From Ypsolopha sequella (taxonomy: Eukaryota; Arthropoda; Insecta; Lepidoptera; Ypsolophidae): a stretch of 64,000 bases of DNA. The DNA is taken from NCBI GenBank assembly GCA_934047225.1, contig OW203985.1, positions 11,053,501-11,117,500 of the forward strand. The letters run 5' to 3'. The notes under the pieces were generated by a model. The model made no database searches. It saw only the letters and a program-made list of their open reading frames with translations, and was not told the origin of the DNA. Positions 43,154 through 53,530 of this stretch are shown here, in pieces. The position numbers and the translations under genes were made by a program. The stretch's first letter is position 1. Every line of letters starts with the position of its first letter.

Positions 43154-43400
43154 TGACAATTAGGACAGTAGTTAAGGCGTTAATTAGTCTGTGTGGTCCT
43201 ACCGTGGTCTTTCAAAAAATTCACAAAAGTTAGTAACGGAAAAATTTTGTACTGACACTACGCAACTGCCTAAAATCACCTTCCAGGTACGGCTTTTCAT
43301 GACGTCATGAGAGATTACGTCGAGTTGCTTGTACTTGAGAGGTTGGCGAAGCAATCTTAGTTCATACAAACGAAATACCTAAGCCATTCGTAAATCATAA

Positions 43401-43636
43401 ATATTCTTAAGGTAGTGTGTATTTTTTCCGATTGCATTACAGAATATCTAGTTTCCCAAATATATATTAAATAAGAACACTGCTTTAAACATGAAATATT
43501 AGAAAAACAAGATTTCTATGGAAATTTTAAATTGCTTATATGCCGTTTTTAAATCAGTGTCTATTCAAAATATATATTTGGGAACCGAGATACACTGTAG
43601 TCCAATCTGAATAAATACACACTATCCTAAGAATAT
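43401..43636. mobile_element. 236-bp foldback, MITE-like
   Basis: The left end ATATTCTTAAGGTAGTGTGT and the right end ACACACTATCCTAAGAATAT begin arms of about 70 bp. These run to TTTCCCAAATATATATT on the left and the matching AATATATATTTGGGAA on the right, around an AT-rich loop. Several mismatches indicate age. Confidence 0.75.
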
Positions 43637-43950
43637 CTATAATTGACAAATGGTTTTGGTATTTTGTATGAACTAAGCCTGTTCGCCGACCTCTTAATGG
43701 ATGAGAGATTTCGGAAAAATCTTGAACGTTCAACCATATATGTACGTAGTGACCCGATACGTAAACACCGTAGAGACATTATCGTGTGCGCTAATAGGCA
43801 ATATCTGCTGCCCAAATTGCTTTTCTAACGATATTCCTACAGCAGTAATAACACCCCTTAATCCTGTTATCGATGGACTAAAAGCGTTTTTGTTCAGCTT
43901 TTGTCTACGCGGGAACGTTCAGCGTTCGAGTTACGGTAGTTCTGATTGAC
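43637..43950 (+). other. Unrecognised open stretch next to the foldback
   Basis: Two overlapping plus-strand frames (43,643-43,828 and 43,701-43,949; 61 and 82 codons) and one minus frame lie here. The first has a charged composition that looks protein-like (…DERFRKNLER…), but I recognise no family, and there is no clear splice context. It could be a worn transposon fragment. Confidence 0.25.
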
Positions 43951-43957
43951 AATGTTT

Positions 43958-44110
43958 GTAGGGTTCCGTACCCGACGGGTGTCAAACATGAGTACATTAC
44001 TAAGCCTGTATGGCCGTCAGAGATGTCTACAGCTTCAGCCATTATAGGTACAGTTGAAATTTTCACAGAAAACGTCTTACTATGTGGCTCTTATCAAGGA
44101 CAAACAAAGT
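43958..44110 (+). repeat. GGGTTCCGTACC-type repeat, 5' part
   Basis: GTAGGGTTCCGTACCCGACG, TACATTACTAAGCCTG and the TACAGCTTCAGCCATTATAGG block follow the order seen at 565-680 and 26,768-26,900. Confidence 0.7.
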
Positions 44111-44126
44111 AAAGAAATAATGTAAC

Positions 44127-44414
44127 TTTAGAAAAAAACATATTGTAAATAAAACAAATTCCTGGTACCTGTTCCACTGTTTTTTATATATTACACTAGC
44201 GACCGGTTTCATTACAAACAAAGACTTCCATCTCAAGATTTGTAGCCATATCTGAAAAGCCTGACGATGTTATTATAACGAAACCGGTCGCTAGTGTAAT
44301 ATATATATATATAAAAGTGGAACAGGTACCAAGAATTTGTTTTATTTCCAATATGTTGCAAATGTTCCATCAAGAACCAACAACGACAAGTATAAATTTT
44401 TTTTTAGAAAAAAA
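44127..44414. mobile_element. Foldback retro-insertion, Penelope-like candidate, with 12-bp TSD
   Basis: A direct repeat TTTAGAAAAAAA (44,127-44,138 and 44,403-44,414) flanks a 264-bp insert. The arms pair AACATATTGTAAATAAAAC, TTCCTGGTACCTGTTCCAC and ATTACACTAGCGACCGGTTT with the mirrored right arm ending at about 44,357. A tail of about 45 bp (44,358-44,402) lies outside the palindrome. The right arm carries CTGACGA-T-GTTA-TTA-TAAC-GAAACCGGT. The whole plan matches the 15.0-kb insertion although the arm sequences differ. The A-rich target duplication is less decisive than the 15-kb one. Confidence 0.6.
44261..44284 (+). ncRNA. Hammerhead-like core motif, 44-kb element
   Basis: CTGACGA, T, a four-pair hairpin GTTA/TAAC with loop TTA, then GAAAC and CGGT. 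Same spacing as at 15,237. The left arm keeps only the ACCGGTTTC end of the motif. Confidence 0.4.
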
Positions 44415-46090
44415 TCCTCAAAAATGTTGCAATTTTTGATAATATTTGATTCAGCTCTATCTTAAAGATTGTCAGATTGTTGCACATAGTCTAAAGTAAA
44501 ACAAAAATTATAAAAATAAGGGTTACGTACTGAAAGGGTTATGCTTGACAAATATATTTATGTTTAAGCCCGACAAGGATTCGACCATTCAACTTAATAT
44601 GATTACGTCACTTCCTGTAAATACTAAAACTGGCTTCAAAGCACGAAAATATGTATTATTGAAATAACATACCTAAATTGATGTATTTATTCAAAAAAGC
44701 AGACAAAAATTTTACATTGAAGTTTTAACGACCGAATTATGGTCTCCGCTTGCGACCCTACGTCATTTGAACTCAGTGACTTTTGGATGTCTTCGGTCTA
44801 CTAGACCATAAAGTCAGTTACACAGAATTGTCAACTATTTTCATAATCCTTCCCGTTAATATGGCTTATTTTTTACACAATCCTACTAAATATATATATA
44901 TATCTATAGGTATCGAAGCAAAATGTATATTATCAGATAACATTAAAATATAATTATTGTTTCTTTTTATTGTACCGTGTTTGATGAACAAACGGTGCGT
45001 CTTAATAATTAATGGTGTCAGAATCAGACTTGACATTGGCAAAAAATGGCGATTAAAGCTGACAAGAGAGACAAAAAAATTGTCTATAAAAATTACAATG
45101 TTCCACAGAGGATCAAAATCAGTTTCCGCGACCGTACATAAATTTATATTTTCAATACATATACAGGTATTTGGAATATTTTACATTAAGTTATTATCTT
45201 TTTATTAATTTAATATTTATTTATTTATTGTATTTATTTTCTCACCTTTTATATCTTAGAAAAATACATAAAAGATACCCTAATATTTTGGTGAGTGTAA
45301 CCTTTGTAAAATCCTGACCAACCTCATAAGCATTTTAGCGAACACAAACTGATCTAATTAATTGACCTAAAAACCCTCTGAAATCCGCAGAACCAAAGCA
45401 TTTAAGAGCGTGTACTATCACCGATATTGGATCCGTAACGATGTTATCATGGCAAACAAAGGTCTTTAATTTTATTAGCCGTGACCCGCATCGGTTCTGT
45501 ACTCCAATTTTGGCTTGTGTTGGAATATTCAGGTTACACACTACCTTCGGCACACAGCGGCTTTGCTATACTTACTGTAACAAAGTTGAAAAACGCGTGC
45601 GCCAAACTGCGCGCTAAATGGCACAGAATACCCATCAGAATCGATTAAAATTATTTACTTTTATTTTTTTCTATGCAGATTTTAGTGAACGCTGTCTTTC
45701 TGTATTTATTTTAGATACAACTCAATCCACATCAGAGAAAAAAAAAAGATTCCAAAAAGCATCATATTCAAAAATGTTATCTATCGAGTGAGAATTATCC
45801 AATTAGGTAATTTGTCAAAATAACAAGGTCAGAAAAATATAAAGGTATATTTAAATTTTACATTGATCAAGTTTAATCAGCATATTTATGCAAAAACACT
45901 GCAATTTAGGGTGCCTGATCTTAAGAGGAGTAAATTTCTAACCTATGGTACTTACTTCAGGCACTATTCAGTCTTATTTTAAAATAAATAACTTATAAAA
46001 AAAACAAAAAACAGTATACAAGCAGTTGTTTGCTTGCCTTAAGAATCAGGGTGCGGTGAAATATGAATGTTTCTTCTAGTTATGCTCCAA
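44415..46090. other. Unassigned AT-rich DNA
   Basis: No recognisable gene or repeat end. Open frames of 72-83 codons near 45.0 and 45.4 kb have no domain. Confidence 0.45.
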
Positions 46091-46094
46091 GTGC

Positions 46095-46225
46095 GGTAAG
46101 GAGGCAATAACTTACGAGGAAGATTTGAAACACGAGCGTAGTGAGTGCTTTAAACGTTTTGAGTAAGTTATTTGCCTTACCCACGTATATCATACTACGT
46201 TTTTCAATGCATAGTGTGAGTAAAC
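46095..46225 (+). repeat. GCTACAAGGGCG palindromic repeat, short copy
   Basis: GCAATAACTTACGAGGAAGA, CACGAGCGTAGTGAGTG and GTAAGTTATTTGCCTTACCC form the palindrome. It is followed by the shared CTACGTTTTTCAATGCATAG tail, as at 10,498. Confidence 0.7.
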
Positions 46226-46229
46226 AAAA

Positions 46230-46690
46230 GATACATAATTAAAGAAAAAGAGCTGAGCGCTTTATCCGTGCTATAACATGGAGTGAAGGGCCGATTCTAC
46301 GTGTTGGACTCCCGACATCAATACCTGAGGGACCTCCACTACGGCGGAGAGGAGCCAGCCGCCTACTTCTACATGTGATCATCGAAAGCACCGAACGCGA
46401 CCGGTGCGGTCGACTTCTGACTGAGATGAGCACGGTGCGAACAAACAACCCTCTTTGCGTCGGTATTGAGGGGTTTCTGCGACATTGTCGCTCCTTCAAG
46501 AATGTCAAGTGGTACAGAAACTTTGGTGACGTCAAAATTCCTGTATATTTTAAAAGTTTATAAGGTAGGTATTTCGTTTGTATTAGTATTGACTGTAAGT
46601 ACTTTTTGATATAATATTCTAAAAAATCAAATTTATAATAAATATTAAGATAGTTGTTATTATGATGACGCCCCAGTTGCAGGTTGAGGT
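46230..46690. other. GC-richer segment with a 152-codon minus-strand frame
   Basis: The minus frame 46,239-46,697 is long (152 codons), but its first third is low-complexity Asn/Tyr/Lys sequence and its last third Arg/Ser-rich. No domain is recognisable. Given the adjacent LINE debris, the GC-rich part (46,250-46,530) may belong to an old LINE on either strand. Confidence 0.3.
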
Positions 46691-46694
46691 TCAG

Positions 46695-47270
46695 CACAGT
46701 CAGGCCACGTCAATGCCCTAAATGTCCCCAGACTACCCTTTTCAAGGACAGAGAGGCCTCAAAACTCATATAGGAAAAGTACATCAACAAAAAATCTACA
46801 ACAAAATTATTAACACAATTGAAACACAGCAGATATTTTCAATGCAACCCCATTTTGGCAAGAAACAAGTTATTTCAAAAACAATTTACCTTTAGTCAAA
46901 AGGATTTTCTGAGGCGCACGAAACACTGTCGCAGCCTCTTCGACCAGCTGCATTAAAAATGCAATCGATAATGATGATAACGAAAGCTGGAAGCATCTAC
47001 TGACTTTTCCTTTAAGACCCCTACACGTTACATTATTAACAGATATAATGTATGTCGTGCAGTTGAAAACAAATTCGGAGGCGGTGAAAATAGGAGAGCC
47101 ACCCAGCTACTTTTCTCCAGCGATACGGTAGCTCTCGACTCTCCGGAGACCCTTTTGGCCCTAAAATAAAACATTCAGCTCCAGCAGTGACTATCCGACT
47201 GATCCACCCCAACCCACAACCACAAGTGACAGCAGAAGTCTTTCAGGAGCGGCTTGGCTGGCGGCCTAAA
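46695..47270 (+). pseudogene. Degraded LINE ORF with a C2H2-like zinc finger
   Basis: The plus strand reads QCPKCPQTT, a frame change, then FQGQRGLKTHIGKVHQQ (about 46,713-46,790). Together these give the C..C…F…GL..H…H pattern of the N-terminal zinc fingers in some non-LTR retrotransposon proteins. Further on, SDTVALDSPETLLAL and, after another frame change, KHSAPAVTIRLIHPNPQ (to about 47,225) resemble the low-complexity linker before reverse transcriptase in such proteins. A stop ends it at about 47,267. Several frameshifts and stops show it is dead. The exact clade is not determined. Confidence 0.5.
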
Positions 47271-47384
47271 TAAATAAATAAAAAGTAATATAAAACACGA
47301 GTGCGGTAAAATTGATTTTACGAACCGTTTTAAGCCTGTACCTGAGCCTAGAACATGACCAACTCCAGTCTCTCTCGGATTCGT

Positions 47385-47830
47385 TTGAAGAAATTCGGAC
47401 TCTCCTTGTATTGAAAAAAATATATTTGGTTTATTAATCTTTTCTCTAGGGATCTTACGTATAAACAATGTACTAAGATTTATACTTTTGTCAAAAAAAA
47501 ATGTTTTGCACCCTCTTTTTTTTTTGTTTTCAAACGTTCGCTTGAAGAACGCGGTTAAGAGATCAACTTGATTTTTTTTTCATAAAATAGGTAATAGAAA
47601 TATGAAGGTATATCACCTAAATTCAATATTTTTTTCCCTACAAAATATTTCAGTATTAGCTAAAAACACACCAATTTGTTGTTTCGCTGCGTGATCACTA
47701 GTATTACGCGTCCAAGAAAAAGAGGCCAAAGAGCCAACATATAATCGCCTCTATGAAAAGCAAATAAAGTCTTTGCCATAGGACTTATTGTGCTGGACGG
47801 GTAATAAAAAATGTTGCTAGGGTATGCCAT
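47385..47830 (+). repeat. Dispersed repeat F, copy 2
   Basis: It carries AAAATATTTCAGTATTAGCT, CGCTGCGTGATCACTAGTAT, AAAGAGCCAACATATAATCG and TTATTGTGCTGGACGGGTAA, matching 21,040-21,500 almost base for base over the last 230 bp. Confidence 0.8.
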
Positions 47831-47835
47831 CTTCT

Positions 47836-48470
47836 TAATGCATATAAAATAATAAAACAAATCAGCACCTGCATTGAAACTCATTCTGTGTGACTTTTGA
47901 TTGATATTTCCGACACCCGTAGCAAAATCTAATATTTTTATTTGCTATTTGAAAACACTTCTTTTTATCTCGTGTTTTCCAGATGTTAAAACTAGAATAA
48001 ATTCTGACTTCACTTGTACGAGGACGACAATATTTCATATAACGCGTGAGGAGAATATAAAATAACATCAGAAAAACTAACAGAAAAATACATTGTAATA
48101 TGTATGAATTTTTGTATCTAGACCTCGGCAAGTTCAAAGCGTTATATTTGAATTTGAATTTGAATTGAATTTGATTCACTGTGCATGAGTTTTTCTTACA
48201 TGACAGCATAAAATAACGGACAATAAACTCGATGTTTGTTAATAATTTTAAAGTTGTTACCGGATCTGAGAACCCTAAAGTTTCCCAATTTATATTCATA
48301 TTTTAAACCGGACGGTTGAAACTCCGTTGCCGCCCATGTTTACATCAAAGTTACAGCCATGTTTCTGATAAGTGTAATTTATGGTCGTCTTAACAAATGT
48401 GTGTAACCAGATCGCTCTTGTTTTCGAAACATTGTTGATTAAAGACATTTATAGATGATTAATTTATATT
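47836..48470. other. Unassigned DNA with a short TTTGAA run
   Basis: 48,149-48,176 holds TTTGAATTTGAATTTGAATT, like a LINE tail, but without the recognisable 3' UTR before it. The minus frame 47,862-48,299 (145 codons) runs through this run and contains one hydrophobic stretch; I recognise no protein and treat it as chance. Confidence 0.4.
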
Positions 48471-48473
48471 ATA

Positions 48474-48655
48474 ACTAGCGACCCGCCCCGGCTTTGCACG
48501 GGCATGTATTATACATATAAACCTTCCTCTTGAATCACTCTATCTATTAAAAAAAAACCGCATCAAAATCCGTTGAGTGATTTTAAAGATCTAAGCATAC
48601 ATAGGGACAGACAGACAGCGGGAAGTGACTTTGTTTTATACTATGTAGTGATAGT
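48474..48655 (-). mobile_element. Helitron-like 3' end, reverse orientation
   Basis: Read on the minus strand it ends GCCCGTGCAAAGCC…GGGCGGGTCGCTAGT, that is, a GC hairpin followed by CTAGT, the Helitron 3' signature. On the plus strand it starts ACTAGCGACCCGCCCCGGCT, with CCGCATCAAAATCCGTTGAG and an ACAGACAGACAGCGGGAAG block inside, a very widespread insect repeat. No helicase coding sequence is present. Confidence 0.65.
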
Positions 48656-48659
48656 GATA

Positions 48660-50990
48660 ACAAAACTTTGTACGGCAAAAGTTTGTGGTATTAAATATTT
48701 CAAGTATTGAACAAAACGTTCTTAAATAAATTATTTTAGAGCAGGCAGTGGTACCTAAGATAAATATTTAAATTTTAATGAAAGTTTAGGTATTAGTACC
48801 CATACCACTCAATCAGTTCTACTTGCTGATCTCTATTAGCATTGGACAACGAAAAGGCGGCACGATTTAGACCAAATGGTCATTTATCTACGGACAAACA
48901 GATAAGTTCTAATAGGGGTAGAGCCAAAAAGTAAAAATTTGCATCCTCTTGACGATAGACAATAACATTTTGCAATAACTAAGCGACTTCAAAGAACCTT
49001 ACATTTATTGAGAAGATGAAAGCTAAAAGATAATAATATATTACATGAATAATTCAAAGCAATGTGATTTCTTCAGAGATTCAATTCAAAGTTTACTGTC
49101 CATTTAAATGAAAATACTTTTCATCCTCTTTCGCTACGTTTTTACGCGGATTTCGCTAGGCTTAAGCGCGTTCCGTGTATTTATCCTGTGAGGAGATTAA
49201 GCGTTCGTTATAAATGGGCTGAGTACAGGTAGGGTAACCATATTTTTTATTAACTACCTAGCCAGGTTGTTTAGGGTAAACTCGATCTAAAAACCGAGCT
49301 ATAACTTTGCAGTCGTGTACTTGGGTCCTTCGAATCCAATAATTCCATCTGACAAAGATATATTCTTTCTTTTGGGAAGTAGGCTGTGCAATGCAACCTT
49401 AAAACTAAGCAAATATAAAATGTATACTTGCGATTGTTGGTATTTGGTGAAACTTGAAATACATCTTGAGTTAAAAGCATTGTACAGTAGTTTCACTTTA
49501 TTAATATTTTCTCCCAACCAGTCTCCGATTTACACCACTTTCAAGGGAAGATGTTAATTAAAATACATTTCAATGACTCCAAGCACTAGCTCTGAGCAAC
49601 GTACACAATGATAATGTTGACAGAAAATAGAATTTCTACATAAATAATCATTCCACATTTCTACATAAATATTTAAAACATAAATAATGTGGAACTACTG
49701 TACAGTACAAGTGCTTTTAACTCGGGATTTAATTGATGACCAAAATTTTTAGCAACTACCTAGGGGACATGGTAGGAACTTAAAAATGATCTAAAAGTAG
49801 GAAACTCAATGGTATGCAAATTGAATCTGCGGTCCTTTTTTTAGGTTTCCGTACCCAAAGGGTAGCAAACGAATTTGTAACAAAATCGTATTAATTGTAA
49901 CGTAAACCTCATTTTGATGGTAACCCTATCACAGGTTAACCGTGGTATGAAAAGAAATATAATAATCAAATACTCTATCAAAACGTTCCTCGTTCCTGCA
50001 ACAAATTTATATTGCATGCTGAACGTAGAATATGTTTATATTATGTATGAGATACAACTCTTTTACATTTGTAACGCATAAATACTGAAAAAGATATGTT
50101 ATGATCAACGATGTTATGATAAGATTATGTTTTTAAAATAGACCTCTTTTTTAATTTAAACCTTTCAACCAATCTTTCATATTAGTTCATGTAAAAACCG
50201 TTTTAAAATTAGCCGTGTCAAACTGTCAAACGAAAAGTAGTGCGAGTAGCATGACCGTAAAAAAAAGTCGGATACCGCGTCGCTAACAGAATATTGAAGG
50301 ACCACATGATAAGTCTATTCGCTTGTACGCACGAGCCGGCACGCACACATACAAAAACAAGTCTATCAACCGTCATTCTGAAGCGAACCTTGCCCCCTCG
50401 AAACGCGCTGACGTCGTACACAAAAAATTGCAAAATTACCGTCCTGCATAGTCAAATCCTGCAGAAATCACAGTGGATTTGTAAAAAATGTCAGGGTATT
50501 ACCTTTCATAGGTAAATTATTAAATTTATAACGTATTTCCATTTCTTTAACGTGTTTTTAAATGAAATTAATCTGCTCAATTCGGAATCCAAAACCTAGA
50601 GTCCGCGCCACCACTTAAGTCCGGCGTTAAAGTCTTTATTGTCTCTGGAATATGAATCAAAATGCCTTAATCCATCGAACTTTAATTCAATTTTCATACT
50701 CTAGAGTCTAGACAAATGGCCAGTGTTGCCATTAAATACAAATGCAAATTGCTCACCAGAAAATGTCGCAGATAGATTTTTTTGTGGAATTGATATTATT
50801 TTTATCTTCATTTTAATAGGTTCAAAAAAAAAAGAGAAGGTTTTCAACTCATCTGTTTTTTCTCTACACATATTTTTTGGGTAAGTTGTTCCATAACTCA
50901 GTCATTTCTGAACCGATTTGAATGTTTTTTTTTTCTTTTAAAGAGTGTGTCGTTAAATAGATTCTGTTCAAGTTTGGTCATCTCTCTCTA
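48660..50990. other. Unassigned DNA with traces of repeats
   Basis: GGTTTCCGTACCCAAAGGGT at 49,844 is a worn GGGTTCCGTACC start. A loose inverted repeat pairs GAGTTAAAAGCATTGTACAG (49,469) with CTGTACAGTACAAGTGCTTTTAACTC (49,698-49,723). 50,215-50,420 is GC-richer with several CG-containing motifs but has no recognisable exon. Confidence 0.4.
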
Positions 50991-50998
50991 TAATATAG

Positions 50999-51061
50999 AC
51001 GTCGACATTTCATTACTTCATATATTATATTATATTATATGAAGTAATGAAATGTCGACGT
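50999..51061. repeat. 63-bp perfect palindrome
   Basis: ACGTCGACATTTCATTACTT and AAGTAATGAAATGTCGACGT are part of perfectly matched 25-bp arms (50,999-51,023 and 51,037-51,061) around TATTATA repeats. No mismatch was seen in the arms, so this is either young or maintained by recombination. Confidence 0.9.
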
Positions 51062-51690
51062 TGCACTAGAATTTTAATTTTAATTTTGTCTAAAACAATA
51101 AAACCACATTCGGCTAAGTCTTTCCATCATACTTGCTCTCTCGCACATCTTGGCATGGGCAAGAGTGCAAGTAGGATAGATAAACACTGAATCTCTGGCG
51201 CGTGCTAGCTACACAGGAGTGTAGGACCTATCGTTCTGGAGATATGGCCGAAAGAAATTTTGATCGAAATTTTTGTCCGATGTTTTTTTCCCCGAAGAAT
51301 TATTCGGTATAGTCCAAGTCCCAGCGGTGTGTAGGCACACTAGCCGTTCGCTCGTGTGCACGCGTCAGCTTATGGTTCACGCGCACAAGTGAAGTGCACG
51401 GCGAGCCAACTAAACTGTTTCACATCAAAATCACGCTTACTGTGATTCTTTGCTAGTTTACCAGTGGTTCTACTTTTTCTGGTTAAACATTTTATTTCAA
51501 TAATTATATTACAAAAGACTTGGTTTAGATTCGTATTCCAGCGCCGTATTATATTCATATTATATTAATTTTTTGGGGAAATTGTTTTCTGTTGGCAACC
51601 TAGCACGCACTCACACACTTTGAGCCGCCGTCATTGCTATCATTGTATAAATATACATATCAAATATACAGATACCAAAATTAAATATAC
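51062..51690. other. Unassigned DNA, GC-richer in the middle
   Basis: 51,120-51,400 is GC-richer and has a loose inverted pair (CATACTTGCTCTCTCGCA / TGCAAGTAGGATAG). It may be repeat debris. No gene is recognisable. Confidence 0.4.
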
Positions 51691-52068
51691 TTACCTTTAA
51701 TTTAGTTCGTGCAGTGGCGTGCACAGAACTTTTTGCTGGAAAAGCAAGCAATTGGTCAAGAATAAAAATAAAAAAAATATGAAAAAAATTAAATATCACT
51801 TTGAAAAAAAAGAAGTTTGTATAGGAAGTTTTCGCTCTAGGATAGACATTGTCTACCCTGGTGTCATACAATTTTTTTTTTCAAAGTGATATTTATATTT
51901 TTTCATATTTTTTTTATTGTTATTCTTGACCAATTGCTTGCTTTTCCAGCAAAAAGTTCTGTGCACGCCACTGAGTTCGTGTATATTTATTTTTATAAGA
52001 TAAAATTTGGCTTGTAAAAAGTGTATGTGTAACTATTTTACAAAATAAATTATTTGAATTTGAATTGT
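51691..52068 (+). mobile_element. LINE 3' end interrupted by a hAT-type MITE
   Basis: TTACCTTTAATTTAGTTCGTG before the MITE, and GTATATTTATTTTTATAAGA, GTAAAAAGTGTATGTGTAAC, AAATAAATTATTTGAATTTG after it, align with the intact 3' UTR at 60,873-61,010. It is therefore the same LINE family, 5'-truncated here to its last 110 bp or so, with a MITE (51,712-51,973) inside. Confidence 0.8.
51712..51973. mobile_element. 262-bp hAT-type foldback MITE, 8-bp TSD
   Basis: Terminal inverted repeats of about 100 bp start CAGTGGCGTGCACAGAACTT and end with the complement AAGTTCTGTGCACGCCACTG, differing at only a few positions. The target duplication AGTTCGTG (51,704-51,711 and 51,974-51,981) is perfect and 8 bp, the hAT superfamily size, and the CAGTGGCG terminus also fits hAT. 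The loop of about 60 bp has no frame, so the element would need a transposase made elsewhere. Confidence 0.9.
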
Positions 52069-52069
52069 A

Positions 52070-53395
52070 GAAACAAACTATAAAATCTAAGAAAATCTAG
52101 ATTTATCGATAGAAAGTATAAACGACACAGAATAAACAAAACTCATCGTAACTAGATTAATGAATAAGTTACACAGACATTAGGAAGAACAAAAAAAAAC
52201 ACAACAACGCAAGTTTTTCTTCATTTTCCTGTACACTCGTGACGGATGCCAGCGGCAATTAGTGTCCGGAAATTACACAAGAAAACAGCGAGCAATCCAT
52301 CACCTGCCCCAGAAAAAATAAAGCACAGAAAAGCTCAGAAATCTGCGTTGGTTATACGTCAGCTTATACAAAGCACCATGGCCTCCTTTTACTGTGCCCT
52401 TTCTCCACTTCGAGCTAAACTTGTAAACCTTTGCTTCAAAGTTACAAGAAGTTTATGACCAGATTGGGGTGCTTATACCTTTATTGAAAAGGCCTTTATG
52501 TATCTTTATCTCTTGAAAGGTTTAAGAATATGAAAGTTTTTTTTTGTGGCCTTATTTGAAGTAAGCGAGTATTGTTATAATTTATAAGTTTCTTGTTTTA
52601 ATATGAATTTAAGACTGGACCTGTCTTCTGTTATATCTAATCAATTGTTTTTTGCGTAGCTATGTATGATTTGCTTGCTATGTAGCAAGTACGTTAGCCA
52701 TACGAAAAACCGTAGAAGATGTAGCGAAATGCAGCCAAATAAATGTAAATTACACGTTTGTAAAAAATATATATCTATATACCTAATAATTCTTGCATTG
52801 GTACGGAAAGTCTGTGTTCACCTATTTACGCAAATATTGTATTAGCTTTTGTATCCATAGCATTTAAATAAGTAAAATGAAATAAAGGTTTAATCTGGAG
52901 GCACAACGCAGTGCTATATAATAACAATGACTGCTGTCACGTTAGTTCACAAAGCCATTATAAAAAAACATAAAATAGGTTAGGTATTGTCTTCTAGATA
53001 CATTTGGCTGTTCCTTCCTCGCTTGCAGTATGGAATGAGCATTAGTCAACCCAAGCGCGGCGTGACGTTGCCAAATTCTACGTTTATGGTTTGCGCAAGC
53101 ACTTTTAGGAAGATCTGTGCTGGTGAAGTATATAGCTGAATAAGCTTTAAATATTAAAATTTGTGTACACCAATATATTTCAGAAATTACGACTTATATG
53201 ATAGCTACTCTAATTTTATTATAAATAACGGAGATATCGGATGTTTTGTTTTTCAAAAAGAAATTCTTAATAAAAAGGCTTTCACCTATCGAACGCAAAA
53301 AATACCGGAAATTTTCCGTCTTACAAACAAATCATAATCAATGAAATTCCACGAAAACTCTTTTACCCGTCCTTCACAAAAAACCGAACAAGCTT
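52070..53395. other. Unassigned AT-rich DNA
   Basis: Nothing recognisable; the plus frame 52,246-52,458 (70 codons) has a basic composition but no domain I know. Confidence 0.45.
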
Positions 53396-53399
53396 CAAC

Positions 53400-53530
53400 T
53401 GATTGGCCAATCAAATCGGAATAGAGCCAATTTATTCGACCGCAAAAAAGCAGCCAATCTATCCCGTTAATAGCGTTCGAAAACAGGTAATCTGCTAAAA
53501 CCACCCGGAAATCACGTGTAAAATCTCCAT
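53400..53530. promoter_or_regulatory. Cluster of CCAAT boxes, possible regulatory element
   Basis: TGATTGGCCAATCA (53,399-53,412) is a palindrome with two opposed CCAAT boxes. AGCCAAT follows at about 53,426 and again at about 53,451, and CACGTG, an E-box, at about 53,513. Three to four CCAAT boxes in 60 bp is more than expected in AT-rich DNA and could mark an NF-Y-type promoter or enhancer. No transcript or start site is visible. Confidence 0.3.

Noticed and set aside
46239..46697. 152-codon minus-strand frame
   Set aside because: Low-complexity at both ends and next to LINE debris; no domain and no gene context.
47862..48299. 145-codon minus-strand frame with a hydrophobic stretch
   Set aside because: It crosses the TTTGAA run, has no recognisable domain, and its composition follows the AT-rich DNA.
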